A DNA stretch of 64,000 bases from Glycomyces niveus (lineage in GTDB: Bacteria > Actinomycetota > Actinomycetes > Mycobacteriales > Micromonosporaceae): positions 1 through 64,000 of the forward strand of contig NZ_JAGFNP010000016.1 in the NCBI RefSeq assembly GCF_017592475.1, in the 5' to 3' direction. Shown here piece by piece: positions 8,077 through 17,063 of the stretch. The position numbers and the translations under genes are program-made. Numbering within the stretch: position 1 is the stretch's first letter; each line of letters begins with the position of its first letter. The notes under the pieces were generated by a model that did no database searches, was not told the DNA's origin, and saw only the letters and a list, made by a program, of their open reading frames with translations.

Positions 8077-9534
8077 ATGAACCAGCCCGCTGCACCTGAG
8101 ACCTGCACCCGCTGGGGCGTGTACGAAGTCGCGCTCCACGGCCCCGCCGACGGCAACCCGTTCACCGACGTCGACCTGGCGGCGGTCTTCGACGACGGTG
8201 AGCGGGAGATGCGCGTCGGGGGGTTCTACGACGGCGACGGGACCTACCGGATCCGCTTCATGCCCGACACCGAGGGGCGGTGGACCTTCACGACCGCCTC
8301 GAACGTCCCCGCACTCGACGGCGCGACCGGTGAGTTCACGTGCACCGCGCCGGCACCGGGCACCCATGGTCCGGTCCGGGCCGAAGGCTTCCACTTCGCG
8401 CACAGCGACGGCACCCGCTACGTCCCGGTCGGCACCACCGCCTACGCGTGGACCCACCAGGTCGAGCGCCTGCGGGACCAGACCCGCCGGACCCTGGCCG
8501 CGGGGCCGTTCAACAAGGTGCGGATGTGCCTGCTGCCCAAGTGGTACCAGTACAACCACGACGAGCCCGAGCGCTACCCCTTCCCCAGCTCGGCCAAGGA
8601 CGGCTGGGACACGACCCGGTTCGACCCGGCGTTCTTCCAACGGTTCGAACAGGAAGTGGCCGCCTTGCAGGACATGGCGATCGAAGCGGACGTCATCCTC
8701 CTCCACCCCTACGACCGGTGGGGATTCGCCGACCTCGGCGCCGAAGCCGACGACCGGCTGATCCGCTACACCGTTCGGCGCCTCGCGGCCTACGCGAACG
8801 TCTGGTGGTCCATGGCCAACGAGTACGACATGATGGGCGCCAAGACCGAGGACGACTGGGAGCGCCTGGCCACCGTCGTGACCGAAGAGGACCCGCACGG
8901 GCACCTCAACTCGATCCACAACTGCGGCCCGTTCTACGACTACGCCAAACCGTGGATCACCCACGCCAGCATCCAGCGCCAGGACGCCTACCGGACCGCC
9001 GAGTTCACCGACGAGTGGCGCGAGCGCTGGGGCAAACCGGTCGTGATCGACGAGTGCGCCTACGAAGGCGACATCGACCAGGGCTGGGGGAACATCTCCG
9101 GCGAGGAGTTGACCCGGCGCTGCTGGGAGGGCGCGGTACGCGGCGGCTACGTCGCGCACGGCGAGACCTACCTCAACGACGCCGAGGAACTCTGGTGGTC
9201 CAAAGGCGGCGCACTCGTCGGCACCAGCCCCGCCCGCATGGCCTTCCTGCGCGAAGTCATCGCCGCGTCGCCGACCGGGGTCCTCGACCCGCTCCCCTCC
9301 AACTGGGACGCGCCGGTCGGCGGAGCCGCCGGCGAATACGAGATCACCTACCTCGGGTTCAGTCGCCCCCGCTTCCGCGAACTCAAACTCCCCGAAGGCA
9401 AGCGCTGCGCGGTCGACGTGATCGACACCTGGAACATGACCGTCGAACGCCTCACCGATTCCGCCGAGGGCACCGTCCGCGTCCCCCTCCCCGGCCGCCA
9501 GCACATGGCCATCCGCGTCCTCACCGAGAAATAG
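8077..9534 (+). CDS. cytosolic DUF5060/DUF5605-type glycoside hydrolase
   Basis: 485 residues, no signal peptide. Residues 1-95 match the DUF5060 beta-sandwich (TRWGVYEVALHGPADGNPF, RIRFMPDTEGRW). Residues 110-400 form a TIM-barrel of the DUF4038/apiosidase-like clan, with NEYD (E249) as likely acid/base and VVIDECAYEGD (E326) as likely nucleophile. The C-terminal ~80 residues resemble DUF5605. The activity of this subgroup is not known to me. Intracellular location beside a GH36 enzyme suggests hydrolysis of imported side-chain oligosaccharides. Separated from the GH36 gene by 44 bp, so probably co-transcribed. Confidence 0.75.
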   Translation: MNQPAAPETCTRWGVYEVALHGPADGNPFTDVDLAAVFDDGEREMRVGGFYDGDGTYRIRFMPDTEGRWTFTTASNVPALDGATGEFTCTAPAPGTHGPVRAEGFHFAHSDGTRYVPVGTTAYAWTHQVERLRDQTRRTLAAGPFNKVRMCLLPKWYQYNHDEPERYPFPSSAKDGWDTTRFDPAFFQRFEQEVAALQDMAIEADVILLHPYDRWGFADLGAEADDRLIRYTVRRLAAYANVWWSMANEYDMMGAKTEDDWERLATVVTEEDPHGHLNSIHNCGPFYDYAKPWITHASIQRQDAYRTAEFTDEWRERWGKPVVIDECAYEGDIDQGWGNISGEELTRRCWEGAVRGGYVAHGETYLNDAEELWWSKGGALVGTSPARMAFLREVIAASPTGVLDPLPSNWDAPVGGAAGEYEITYLGFSRPRFRELKLPEGKRCAVDVIDTWNMTVERLTDSAEGTVRVPLPGRQHMAIRVLTEK

Positions 9535-9578
9535 CGAGGAACCAGAGCAAGGCCCCACAATCGAGAGTGGAGTGGTAA

Positions 9579-11648
9579 ATGACATCGCAAGCCACGTCGC
9601 ACCGTGACGAGGATCCGGTCTTCGAGTGGGCCCTCCCCGGGCTCCACCTGAAGTTCGACCACCGCGACGGCCGGCCCGTGCGGCTCGTGCGCCTCGCGAC
9701 CGCACCCGAGGCGCCGTCAGCGGCCCAGCCCTGGGCGATCATCGACGTCACCACCGCGGGGGTCAAGCACGACGCCAGCGACGACCAGGGCCTCCTCTAC
9801 GCGAGCGCCGGGCAGCGGCTCCGCTACGCGGGCCACGAATCGGATGAGACCGAACTGCGGATCCGCCAGCGCGCACCGGAGTTCGGCGTCGAGGTGCTCA
9901 GTGTCTTCCGCGCCGCCGGACCGGGCCTCCAGATCCGGCACACCGTCCGCAACGTGGCCGACCGGAGTCTCGTACTGCTCTCGGTGAGCTCGGCGCTCGT
10001 GGCCGTGACCGGCGACGGCGGGCACGACCTCCTCTGGGGCGAGACCGAATGGCGGGCCGAGGGGCGCTGGCGGCAGCGCCCCTTGCGCGAGCTGCTGCCC
10101 GACACCGATCCCGCGATGCACGGCGGCCAGCACCCGCGCGGTCTCTTCTCGCTGACCAGCCATGGGAGCTGGTCGACCGGTTCGTTCCTGCCGACCGGGG
10201 TCCTCGCGGCCGAGACCGTCCCTTCGATCGCGTGGCAGGTCGAGACGAGCGCCGGCTGGCACTGGGAGGCAGCGCAGACCGGGGCCACGGTGACCGTGGG
10301 CGCGTACGGCGCGACCGAGAGGCACCACCAGTTCGCCGCGAGGCTGGCGCCGGGCGAGGAGTTCACCTCGGTGCCGGCGGGGCTCTGCGTCGCCGACGGC
10401 GGCCGGGACGCGGCCTTCGCGGCGCTCACCGGTTACCGGCGTGCGATCCGTGAGGTGCGTCCGGTCGACGGTCGGCTGCCGGTGGTCTACAACGACTACA
10501 TGAACACGCTCATGGGCGAGCCGTCGACGGAGAAGCTGCTGCCGCTCATCGAGTCGGCGGCCGAGGCGGGCGCGGAGTACTTCTGCATCGACGCCGGGTG
10601 GTACGCCGTGCCCGGCAGCGCCTGGTGGATCGGTGCGGGCGAGTGGCTCGAGGCTCCCGAGCGGTTCACCGGCGGCTTGTCGTCGGTCGTCGACGCCATC
10701 CGCGCCAACGGCATGCGGCCCGGGTTGTGGTTGGAGCCGGAGTCGGTCGGGGTCGAGTCGGCGATGGCGGAGCGGTTGCCGGAAGAGGCGTTCTTCCAGC
10801 GGTTCGGTGAGCGGGTGATCGTGGCGGGGAACTTCCAGCTCGACCTGCGGCATCCGGCGGCGCGCGCGCACTTGGACGAGACGGTGGACCGGTTGGTGGA
10901 CGAGTTCGGGCTCGAGTTCATCAAGCTCGACTACAACCGGAACATCGGCGGCGGGACTGACGTGGACGCCGACGCGCCGGGGGCAGGGCTGCTCGGTCAC
11001 ACCCGGGCCTTCCGCGACTGGTTGGTCGGCGTGCACGCCCGGCATCCGGGAGTGCTGTTCGAGAATTGCGGTTCGGGTGCGCTGCGCATGGACTACGGCA
11101 TCCTTTCGGTGGCGCATCTGCAGTCGACCTCGGACCAGGAGGACTTCCGGAAGTACGTGCCGATCGCGGCGGCGGCGCCTGCGAGCGTCCTGCCCGAGCA
11201 GGCGGGAAACTGGGCATATCCGGCCGCCGCGATGAGCCTGGAGGAGACGGCGTTCGCGATGACGGCTGGGGTCATGGGTCGGCTGTACCTCTCTGGGTTC
11301 CTCAATGAGTTGAGCGCGGAGCAGTCCGCGCTGGTACGCGAAGCGGTTGCGCTGCATAAGGACTGGCGGCATCGTATTGCCGGGTCGCATCCGGTGTGGC
11401 CGCTGGGACTTCCGGGCTGGGGGGACGAGGTGATCGCCTTGCAGCTCGACACCGGATCTGAGTCGCTGCTGGCGCTGTGGTCGCGCGGTGAGGCTGCGGA
11501 GGTCGAGCTGCCAGGGCTGCGCGGGCGGGACCTGAAGCAGGTCTACCCGATCGCCTTGCCGGAGTGGACGATCCGCACCGACGGCGAGACGCCGGTCGTC
11601 AAGCTCCCGGCGGGGCCCGACGCCAGGATCTTCACAGTGCAGCGGTGA
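9579..11648 (+). CDS. GH36 alpha-galactosidase (cytosolic)
   Basis: 689 residues, no signal peptide. The N-terminal beta-sandwich (1-300) precedes a TIM barrel with clan GH-D signatures: FCIDAGWY, WLEPE, FIKLDYNR (nucleophile D451), ENCGSGALRMDYG and TSDQED (acid/base D519). It should cleave alpha-1,6-linked galactose from imported oligosaccharides. Its presence beside the DUF5060 gene and behind the GH5 glucanase fits use of galactosylated xyloglucan or galactomannan fragments. ATG at 9579 with GAGTGG upstream. Confidence 0.87.
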   Translation: MTSQATSHRDEDPVFEWALPGLHLKFDHRDGRPVRLVRLATAPEAPSAAQPWAIIDVTTAGVKHDASDDQGLLYASAGQRLRYAGHESDETELRIRQRAPEFGVEVLSVFRAAGPGLQIRHTVRNVADRSLVLLSVSSALVAVTGDGGHDLLWGETEWRAEGRWRQRPLRELLPDTDPAMHGGQHPRGLFSLTSHGSWSTGSFLPTGVLAAETVPSIAWQVETSAGWHWEAAQTGATVTVGAYGATERHHQFAARLAPGEEFTSVPAGLCVADGGRDAAFAALTGYRRAIREVRPVDGRLPVVYNDYMNTLMGEPSTEKLLPLIESAAEAGAEYFCIDAGWYAVPGSAWWIGAGEWLEAPERFTGGLSSVVDAIRANGMRPGLWLEPESVGVESAMAERLPEEAFFQRFGERVIVAGNFQLDLRHPAARAHLDETVDRLVDEFGLEFIKLDYNRNIGGGTDVDADAPGAGLLGHTRAFRDWLVGVHARHPGVLFENCGSGALRMDYGILSVAHLQSTSDQEDFRKYVPIAAAAPASVLPEQAGNWAYPAAAMSLEETAFAMTAGVMGRLYLSGFLNELSAEQSALVREAVALHKDWRHRIAGSHPVWPLGLPGWGDEVIALQLDTGSESLLALWSRGEAAEVELPGLRGRDLKQVYPIALPEWTIRTDGETPVVKLPAGPDARIFTVQR

Positions 11649-11744
11649 TTCGGGCTTCAGAGGTCAAAAGCCCTATGAGAATCGGTGGGGGACGCTGAAA
11701 ATGGGATGGTTTGCAGTTATTCATCTGACCTTTTTCGCAGATAG

Positions 11745-12700
11745 CTCGGCGTCTACGAGCGTTGCAGGCTTGTGGTCTGGTGACTGTCAGCAGGGCTGGA
11801 GGCCGCTGGCGGGCGACGGTAACCGATGCCGGCCGCTACTACCTCGAACACGGCAGCCACCCTGACATCGAGGCTGGTGATGCAGAGTCGGCTGTCCAGC
11901 CTCAACACCAACGTGGCTGCCCTGGGTCTGCGGAGTCGTCCGACGCTGGAGGGGCTGCGGAGCGCAGGTCGCGGTACTCCCGAACGGCGGCTTCTGGCGA
12001 ACGGCGAGACGATCCCATCGGCGCTCGTGACGCGACTGGTTCGAGACGGTGCCATCGACCTGTTCTCCCTCACCGAGTCGGAGCAGCGGCGACGGCGAAC
12101 GACCGTCGACTACGCCAAACGGCACCATCTCGTACCCGAAGGGCATCGGATCGAGACCAGCAGCTTCGGCAGCACCGGCACGCTGACCATCCGACTCACC
12201 ACCGCCATACGCACCGGCCGGAAACGCAACTTGGACCTGCCGCCCGTCATCGTCTCCGAGCAGTTGGACGACCTTCATCCAGTCGCCGCTCGGCTAAGGG
12301 ACTCCCCAGAACGGCTCACCGTGCTGGCAGGAGCGCGGGAGCGGTGCCTGCGCATCCTGCAAGCCATCGCTGCCGCCGCGGTTGCCGGGGATGGGAGGTC
12401 GCCGAACATCCGGTCGATCTCGACGGTGCCCTCTCCGACGTGGTGCGAACCGCCCGCTATCGGGTCGGCGCCATGCGAATCGGTCTCGAGGGTCACACCG
12501 TTGCCGTCGCCATCGACCAGAAGCATCCGCTGTCTCCAGACCAGATCAAGGCCGCAGTCGGGTTGGGCACAAAACTTTGGCGGGTATTCGGCGGAAGATG
12601 GGCGGGACACCGCTGGACGGAACGGGTCATGGCTGGACGACGCGATCCCGTGTCCAGGCGTTTTCGCAGTTCAACGGCTTGCAACCGCTCATTCGAACAT
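11745..12700 (+). pseudogene. decayed gene for an actinobacterial winged-helix-like hypothetical protein
   Basis: Reading resumes in alternating frames: RALQACGLVTVSRAGGRW...RYYLEHGSHP (near 11750-11880), then in another frame RRRRTTVDYAKRHHLVPEGHRIE...LQAIAAAAV (about 12080-12385), then back to the first frame for GWEVAEHPVDLDG...MRIGLEGHTVAVAI (about 12390-12530). These pieces follow the order of a hypothetical protein family common in actinobacteria that opens with a winged-helix-like segment. The start is missing and at least two frameshifts are present. Boundaries are approximate and no function is known. Confidence 0.6.
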
Positions 12701-12731
12701 TCGGGTCAAAGTCGAAGGCCTGGCATTGAAG

Positions 12732-12772
12732 AAGCCCCGGTGAGCCTGCGTTTCCGCAGGTCAGCGGGGCTT
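12732..12772 (-). terminator. terminator of tRNA-Ser(GCT)
   Basis: Long stem: outer arms AAGCCCCG / CGGGGCTT and inner arms CCTGCG / CGCAGG around a 4-nt loop, immediately past the tRNA 3' end on the minus strand. Confidence 0.75.
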
Positions 12773-12774
12773 TG

Positions 12775-12865
12775 TGGCGGAGGATATGGGATTTGAACCC
12801 ATGATCGGGTATCACCCGAAACCCGCTTAGCAGGCGGGCGCACTAGGCCACTATGCGAATCCTCC
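12775..12865 (-). tRNA. tRNA-Ser(GCT)
   Basis: 91 nt with CCA encoded. Acceptor GGAGGAT pairs with ATCCTCC; anticodon loop CTGCTAAGC gives anticodon GCT; a long variable arm (CGGGTGATACCCG) is typical of serine tRNA; T-loop GGTTCAAATCC. Confidence 0.96.
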
Positions 12866-12940
12866 AGGACGCGCCGGAGCGCGTACCAAGCACAGAGCAT
12901 ACCGGTCCGGTGCTCGCAGGCCCAAGCGGGTTCGGGTCGG

Positions 12941-13744
12941 TCAGAGCCAGCTCACGTGGGGTGCGACCAGGAGGTATCCGACGAAGGCCGCGATGTCGAG
13001 GAGGGTGTGGGCCCAGATCAGTGGCCCGGTGCGCTTCCAGCGGAGGTAGAAGAGCGCGAAGACGGCGCCCATGACGACGTTGCCGATGAAGCCGCCGAAG
13101 CCCTGGTAGAGGTGGTAAGTGCCGCGCAGGAGGGCGTGGGCGGCGATGATCGCGGGGACGCCCCAGGCGAGTTGGCGCAGGCGCGTGACGAGGTAGCCGA
13201 GGCCGACGACCTCTTCGATGACCGCGTTCTTGAGCGCGGCGAGGACGAGGATCGGGACGGCCCACCACACGTCGTTGAGGTTCGCCGCGGCGATCGAGGC
13301 GTTGAGGCCGAGCGCGCGGGCGGTGAAGTAGAGGCCGAGCCCGGGGATGCCGATGCACGCGGCGAGGCCGGCGCCGCTGAGCAGGTCGAAACCGGGGCGG
13401 CGGGCGTCGAGGCCGATGGCGCGGAAGGGGTTGCCGCGGTCGAGGCTGAGGAAGTGCAGGGCGAGCGCGACCGGCGCCATCGCGAGGGCGAGGCTGACGA
13501 GCTGCTGCGCGAGGTCGTACCAGGGCCGCTCGGCCTCGGCCTTCGCCGAGTTCATCGACTGGACGCTGTCGGCGAGGCCGCCCGGTTCGGTGAGGGTGCC
13601 GATGATGTCGACGATCGACCAGATCGCGGACGCGCCCAGCGAGAGCGCGAGGACGATCAGGATCTCGCGTTTGACGACGCGGGGCGCGAGCAGCGGCGGG
13701 GCCGTCGCCGGTTCGTCGGCGAGCGCGGTCTCGGGGTTCGGCAT
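12941..13744 (-). CDS. CPBP-family intramembrane metalloprotease
   Basis: 267 residues with about 8 membrane segments. The CPBP (CAAX-protease/bacteriocin-processing, Abi) motifs are in order: EEVVGLGYLVTR (EExxxxR-like glutamate pair), HALLRGTYH and WAHTLLDI with histidines expected to bind the metal. ATG at 13744 (MPNPETAL) is chosen; the frame stays open upstream but the extension is low-complexity Pro/Arg. Substrate unknown; relatives process prenylated proteins or act in bacteriocin immunity. Its stop lies 75 bp from tRNA-Ser. Confidence 0.78.
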   Translation of the reverse strand: MPNPETALADEPATAPPLLAPRVVKREILIVLALSLGASAIWSIVDIIGTLTEPGGLADSVQSMNSAKAEAERPWYDLAQQLVSLALAMAPVALALHFLSLDRGNPFRAIGLDARRPGFDLLSGAGLAACIGIPGLGLYFTARALGLNASIAAANLNDVWWAVPILVLAALKNAVIEEVVGLGYLVTRLRQLAWGVPAIIAAHALLRGTYHLYQGFGGFIGNVVMGAVFALFYLRWKRTGPLIWAHTLLDIAAFVGYLLVAPHVSWL

Positions 13745-13964
13745 GCGTTCCAGCCTGCCAGAACTCGGACGCGGGCGCGACACGCCCGGGGCCGCAGGCG
13801 GGAATGCGGGCCGTCGCACCGAGTGTGCGACGCGGTCGCGCCCGGCGCGGGGATGATCATCGTGCGAGGCGAGGTGCTGTGAGGCTCATCCCACTCGGCG
13901 ACGCTCACCGTTCACGGCACCTCGCTTTCCTACACCCTGTCGCGGCCCCGTGTCTGTCAGTTTG

Positions 13965-14008
13965 TTGACACTGGCGGCGACGAATCAGGTAAGGTTAGCC
14001 AGTCCTTA
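13965..14008 (+). promoter_or_regulatory. promoter with IdeR/DtxR-type iron box
   Basis: TTGACA (13965-13970) is a -35. The 19-bp box TAAGGTTAGCCAGTCCTTA (13990-14008) resembles the DtxR/IdeR consensus TTAGGTTAGSCTAACCTAA and overlaps the -10 region, so iron-loaded repressor would shut transcription. The outer arms AGGTAAG / CTTACCT extend the dyad to 13987-14011. Confidence 0.75.
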
Positions 14009-14025
14009 CCTGAGAGGGGTACGCT

Positions 14026-14874
14026 ATGCGGCTCGCGACTGCGGAGGCTCTGGTCTTGAGCTCCACCGCGCTCGATCGCCGTCCCGCCGTGCCCCTGGTC
14101 ACGAACCCCGTCGACGCGCTGCGCACCGCCGCCGACCGCGTCGACCGCGAGGTGAGCGTCCATCCGCTCGCGGGCGTACGCGCCTGGCTCGACGGCGCGC
14201 CCGTCCGGGACGGCGTCGAGTTCCCCGCCGCCGAGCTGGCCGCCGGGAAGCGGATCGACGAGCTCATGGGCACGGCCGCCGCGCTGTGGGGCGGCTCGGC
14301 CCACGCCAATGCGGCCCTCGCCTGGAAGACCTACTGCTACTGGACGCTCGCGCCGGTCGTGCTCGGCTACGTCGCCGCCCGCCGCGTCCCCGTCCTCGAC
14401 GCCGCCAACGCGGTCTTCCGCGTCGCCGAGGACGCCCCGATGTTCTCGGTGCGCCAGCGCCGCCCGAAGTTCTTGGCGCTGCCGCACGATCCGTGCGCCG
14501 CGCACCCGGACGTGGAAGTGGTCGCGAACGGGTCGGTCCTGCTGGACCGCTTGCGCGCCACCGTGTTCGAGGGCCACCTGGTCCCGGTCTTGGACGCGTT
14601 CCTCGCGAACGCCCGGGTCGGCCGGCGGACCCTGATGGGCTCGGTCGCCTCCGGCATCGCGTACGCGGTCGCGTCGATCGCGCAGGTCGTGCCCGACCCT
14701 GACGACGTGGTGGCCAAGACCCTGCTGGAGCTGTTCGACGTCGGCGACCTGGTCGACATCAGCACCGACGAGGAAGGCCGCCTGGTCTACCGGCGGCGCA
14801 CCTGCTGCCTCGCGCTCACCATCGAGGGCAACCGCACCTGCTCCACCTGCTGCGTCCAGTCAGAGCGGCCCTGA
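14026..14874 (+). CDS. FhuF-like ferric siderophore reductase
   Basis: 282 residues, cytosolic. The C-terminus carries CC-x(12)-C-x2-C (RRRTCCLALT ... CSTCC), the FhuF-type motif that binds a 2Fe-2S cluster and reduces Fe(III) in imported siderophores. The N-terminal part (about 70-200) matches the IucA/FhuF-like fold (WGGSAHANAALAWKTYCYW...). ATG at 14026 follows GAGAGG and the iron box directly, so expression should rise in iron starvation. It stands alone, with no siderophore transporter in view. Confidence 0.82.
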   Translation: MRLATAEALVLSSTALDRRPAVPLVTNPVDALRTAADRVDREVSVHPLAGVRAWLDGAPVRDGVEFPAAELAAGKRIDELMGTAAALWGGSAHANAALAWKTYCYWTLAPVVLGYVAARRVPVLDAANAVFRVAEDAPMFSVRQRRPKFLALPHDPCAAHPDVEVVANGSVLLDRLRATVFEGHLVPVLDAFLANARVGRRTLMGSVASGIAYAVASIAQVVPDPDDVVAKTLLELFDVGDLVDISTDEEGRLVYRRRTCCLALTIEGNRTCSTCCVQSERP

Positions 14875-14912
14875 CCGCGGTTTGATAGATTGGCGCTTGC
14901 CTCACAGGCCCT

Positions 14913-15004
14913 GGAGGGGTCGCATAGTGGACTAGTGCAGCGGTCTTGAAAACCGCCAAGGGTGTCAAAGCTCTTCGTGGGTTCGAATCCCACCCTCTCC
15001 GCCA
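14913..15004 (+). tRNA. tRNA-Ser(TGA)
   Basis: 92 nt with encoded CCA. Acceptor GGAGGGG pairs with CCTCTCC (one G-U); anticodon loop CTTGAAAAC gives TGA; long variable arm; T-loop GGTTCGAATCC. A TTGATAGAT box about 30 nt upstream may be its -10. Confidence 0.96.
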
Positions 15005-15131
15005 TCCGCCGCCGTTCTCTGGCGGCGACATTTCCGGCGCATCTGCGCGAGTATCCGATCGAACCGACCTCGGCAGCGCTGTGCGCCTGGGGTGTTCACG
15101 AGCTGCGCCCTCGAACCCTGGGCATGAAAAA

Positions 15132-15162
15132 GGACTCAGCACCCCGGCACGGTGCTGAGTCC
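15132..15162. terminator. hairpin downstream of tRNA-Ser(TGA)
   Basis: Perfect 12-bp stem GGACTCAGCACC / GGTGCTGAGTCC with a 7-nt loop, just before mshD. The A-run on its left gives a T-tract only when read on the minus strand, although no minus-strand gene enters from the right. It probably ends the tRNA transcript and may block antisense reading. Confidence 0.65.
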
Positions 15163-15179
15163 ACGATTAGGGTAACCCC

Positions 15180-16115
15180 ATGGCGCAACATGCTTCACTT
15201 CCGGGTCGGGATATTCACAGAATCGTTACGATGGCGCACCGCTGCGAGGAGGTCGACGGCGTCGCCCCGTTCAACGAGCAGACCACCCTCGCGCTCTCCC
15301 GCCGTCCTGAGAAGCATCGCAGGCATTTCGTTGTGCCCCTTGGTGAAACGGTGATCGCGTACGCGGGCGCGGCGCTCGTCGGGGACGCCGCCGAGGCCGA
15401 GATCGCGGTCGATCCGGCGCACCGCGGCAAGGGGGTCGGGAGCCGGCTGCTCGCCAACGTCCTGGATTGGATTGAGGCGGATATCACGAATCTGCGGGTG
15501 TGGGCGCACGGGGATCTGCCCGTTTCGCAGCGGTTCGCGGCAAAGCACGGCTTCACGCGCGACCGCGTGCTGTACCAGTTCTCGCGCGACCTGGACGGAT
15601 TCGCTTGGCCCGCGGCGTGGCCGGAGGGCATCGGCCGCAACTGGCCCGTCGGCGACGGCCCGGCCGCGGTGCTGCCCGCCGGGGTGCGCTTGCGGCCCTT
15701 CAGGGTCGGGCGGGACGAGGCGGAGTGGCTGCGGGTGAACGCGGCGGCGTTCGCCACCCACCCGGAGCAGGGCCGTTGGACCGCAGCGGATCTCGCCGCC
15801 CGTCAGGAGGAGGTCTGGTTCGACCCGGACGGCCTGCTGGTCGCCGAGGACGACGAGGGGCTGCTCGGCTTCCACTGGACGAAAGTGGAGGAGGGCGTCG
15901 GCGAGGTCTACGTGCTCGGCGTCGACCCGCGCGCCCAGGGCACCGGCCTCGGCCGGACGTTGACGCTCGCCGGGCTCGCCCACCTTGCGGCGCACGGCAT
16001 CCGGCAGGTGGACCTGTACGCGGACGAGTCGAACGCCAAGGCGGTCAAGCTGTACCGCTCGCAGGGATTCGAGGTCGTCCGCACCGACGTGCAGTGGGCG
16101 AAGCGCCTGCGATAA
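15180..16115 (+). CDS. mshD: mycothiol synthase
   Basis: 311 residues, two GNAT domains. The second (about 165-311) has the acetyl-CoA loop VLGVDPRAQGTGLGRTL and the end LYADESNAKAVKLYRSQGF seen in MshD; the first has VDPAHRGKGVGSRLL. MshD acetylates cysteinyl-glucosaminyl-inositol in the last step of mycothiol synthesis, so the organism is a mycothiol-producing actinobacterium. ATG at 15180 has only a weak ribosome site, but the early VDGVAPFNEQ segment matches the family so the start cannot be far off. Stands alone, as mshD often does. Confidence 0.92.
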   Translation: MAQHASLPGRDIHRIVTMAHRCEEVDGVAPFNEQTTLALSRRPEKHRRHFVVPLGETVIAYAGAALVGDAAEAEIAVDPAHRGKGVGSRLLANVLDWIEADITNLRVWAHGDLPVSQRFAAKHGFTRDRVLYQFSRDLDGFAWPAAWPEGIGRNWPVGDGPAAVLPAGVRLRPFRVGRDEAEWLRVNAAAFATHPEQGRWTAADLAARQEEVWFDPDGLLVAEDDEGLLGFHWTKVEEGVGEVYVLGVDPRAQGTGLGRTLTLAGLAHLAAHGIRQVDLYADESNAKAVKLYRSQGFEVVRTDVQWAKRLR

Positions 16116-16141
16116 CGCAAGGATCGCTCGCTTGCCGCCCC

Positions 16142-16225
16142 TGTCGGACCGTCCCGGTACGTTGGTTGACGAGGGGGCCTGCGTTAGGGACATTTCCGTA
16201 ATTTCGGAAATGCGACTCAGGCCGC
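16142..16225. repeat. partial copy of inverted-repeat intergenic element
   Basis: Begins TGTCGG, then TTGACGAGGGGGCCTG (16166-16181), then a hairpin CATTTCCG/CGGAAATG (16191-16212), then CAGGCC running into the NUDIX stop codon. The same blocks form the complete element at 25985-26105. Both copies sit between convergent genes, where the hairpin may serve as a two-way terminator. Confidence 0.7.
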
Positions 16226-16972
16226 GGCGAGCGCGTCCGTCGGGTAGCCCTCTTCGCCGGGGAGCACCAGGCGGGCGTCCTCGCCGTCGACGGCGACGCG
16301 CGGCAGGATCGGCGCCATGTCGCGCTGCTCGGCGGCGGCGAATACCTCGCCCACCGTCGAGTACCGCGCGAGCTCGGCGAGCGTGGTCGCCTCCGGGATC
16401 GACATCTGGCCGCCGTACTGGCACACCGCCTGCTCCGGCCCGATCCACGTCGCGTACTCCGGTTCGCGCACCCGGATGCGCGGCTGGAAGCCCTCGGCGA
16501 GCGTCGCCACGTAGATCCACGAGTCGAACCGCACCGGCTCGTACTCGGGCGTCACCCAGCGCGCCCAGGCGCGCTGGAGGGCGACCATCGCGCCGGTCTC
16601 CTCCTCGACGGCCCGCAGGCCGGTCATGGCCACATCGGGGTCGTCGGGCTTGTGGCGCCCGCCCGGGAAGCCGTACTGGGCGCCGCCGCGCGGGCCGTTC
16701 ATGGCGTGCTCGTAGTGGTCGACGTCGAGGTGCGACCAGCGCTCGCGCACCTGGAGGGTGTCGGCGCGCCCGATCGAGGGGAGCCCGAACGGCTCCTTCG
16801 CGGCGTGCCGCAGCAGGAACACCCGCAGCGGGGCCTCGCGGAGGAGGACGACGGCGGCGGCGCGCTCGGGCTCGGCGGGAGCGCCCTGCTTGCGGAGGCG
16901 GGCGAGAGCGCGAGCGGCCGACGTGGAGTCGACCGCTCTGAAGTCCCATTTCCCGAAGCGCTGGATGGACAT
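16217..16972 (-). CDS. NUDIX hydrolase family protein
   Basis: 251 residues. The Nudix helix is GGRHKPDD...MTGLRAVEEETGA: the REUxEE core appears as RAVEEETG, with the first Glu replaced by Ala, and the upstream Glu as Asp, so the box is degenerate. Before it, AAAVVLLREAPLRVFLLRHA is the usual strand pair of long actinobacterial NUDIX proteins that act on CoA or other nucleotide derivatives. Substrate unknown and activity not certain. Convergent with mshD; ATG at 16972. Confidence 0.75.
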   Translation of the reverse strand: MSIQRFGKWDFRAVDSTSAARALARLRKQGAPAEPERAAAVVLLREAPLRVFLLRHAAKEPFGLPSIGRADTLQVRERWSHLDVDHYEHAMNGPRGGAQYGFPGGRHKPDDPDVAMTGLRAVEEETGAMVALQRAWARWVTPEYEPVRFDSWIYVATLAEGFQPRIRVREPEYATWIGPEQAVCQYGGQMSIPEATTLAELARYSTVGEVFAAAEQRDMAPILPRVAVDGEDARLVLPGEEGYPTDALAAA

Positions 16973-17063
16973 GCCATCACGCTAACCCAGATCGGGCGTT
17001 TCCAGTGCGCAACGGCTGAAACGACAGCGGCCCGGCCGAAGCCGGGCCGCGCGCGGAAGCGTC

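Noticed and set aside
12843..13358. Arg/Pro/His-rich frame across the CPBP gene
   Set aside because: Out-of-frame shadow of the membrane protease gene.
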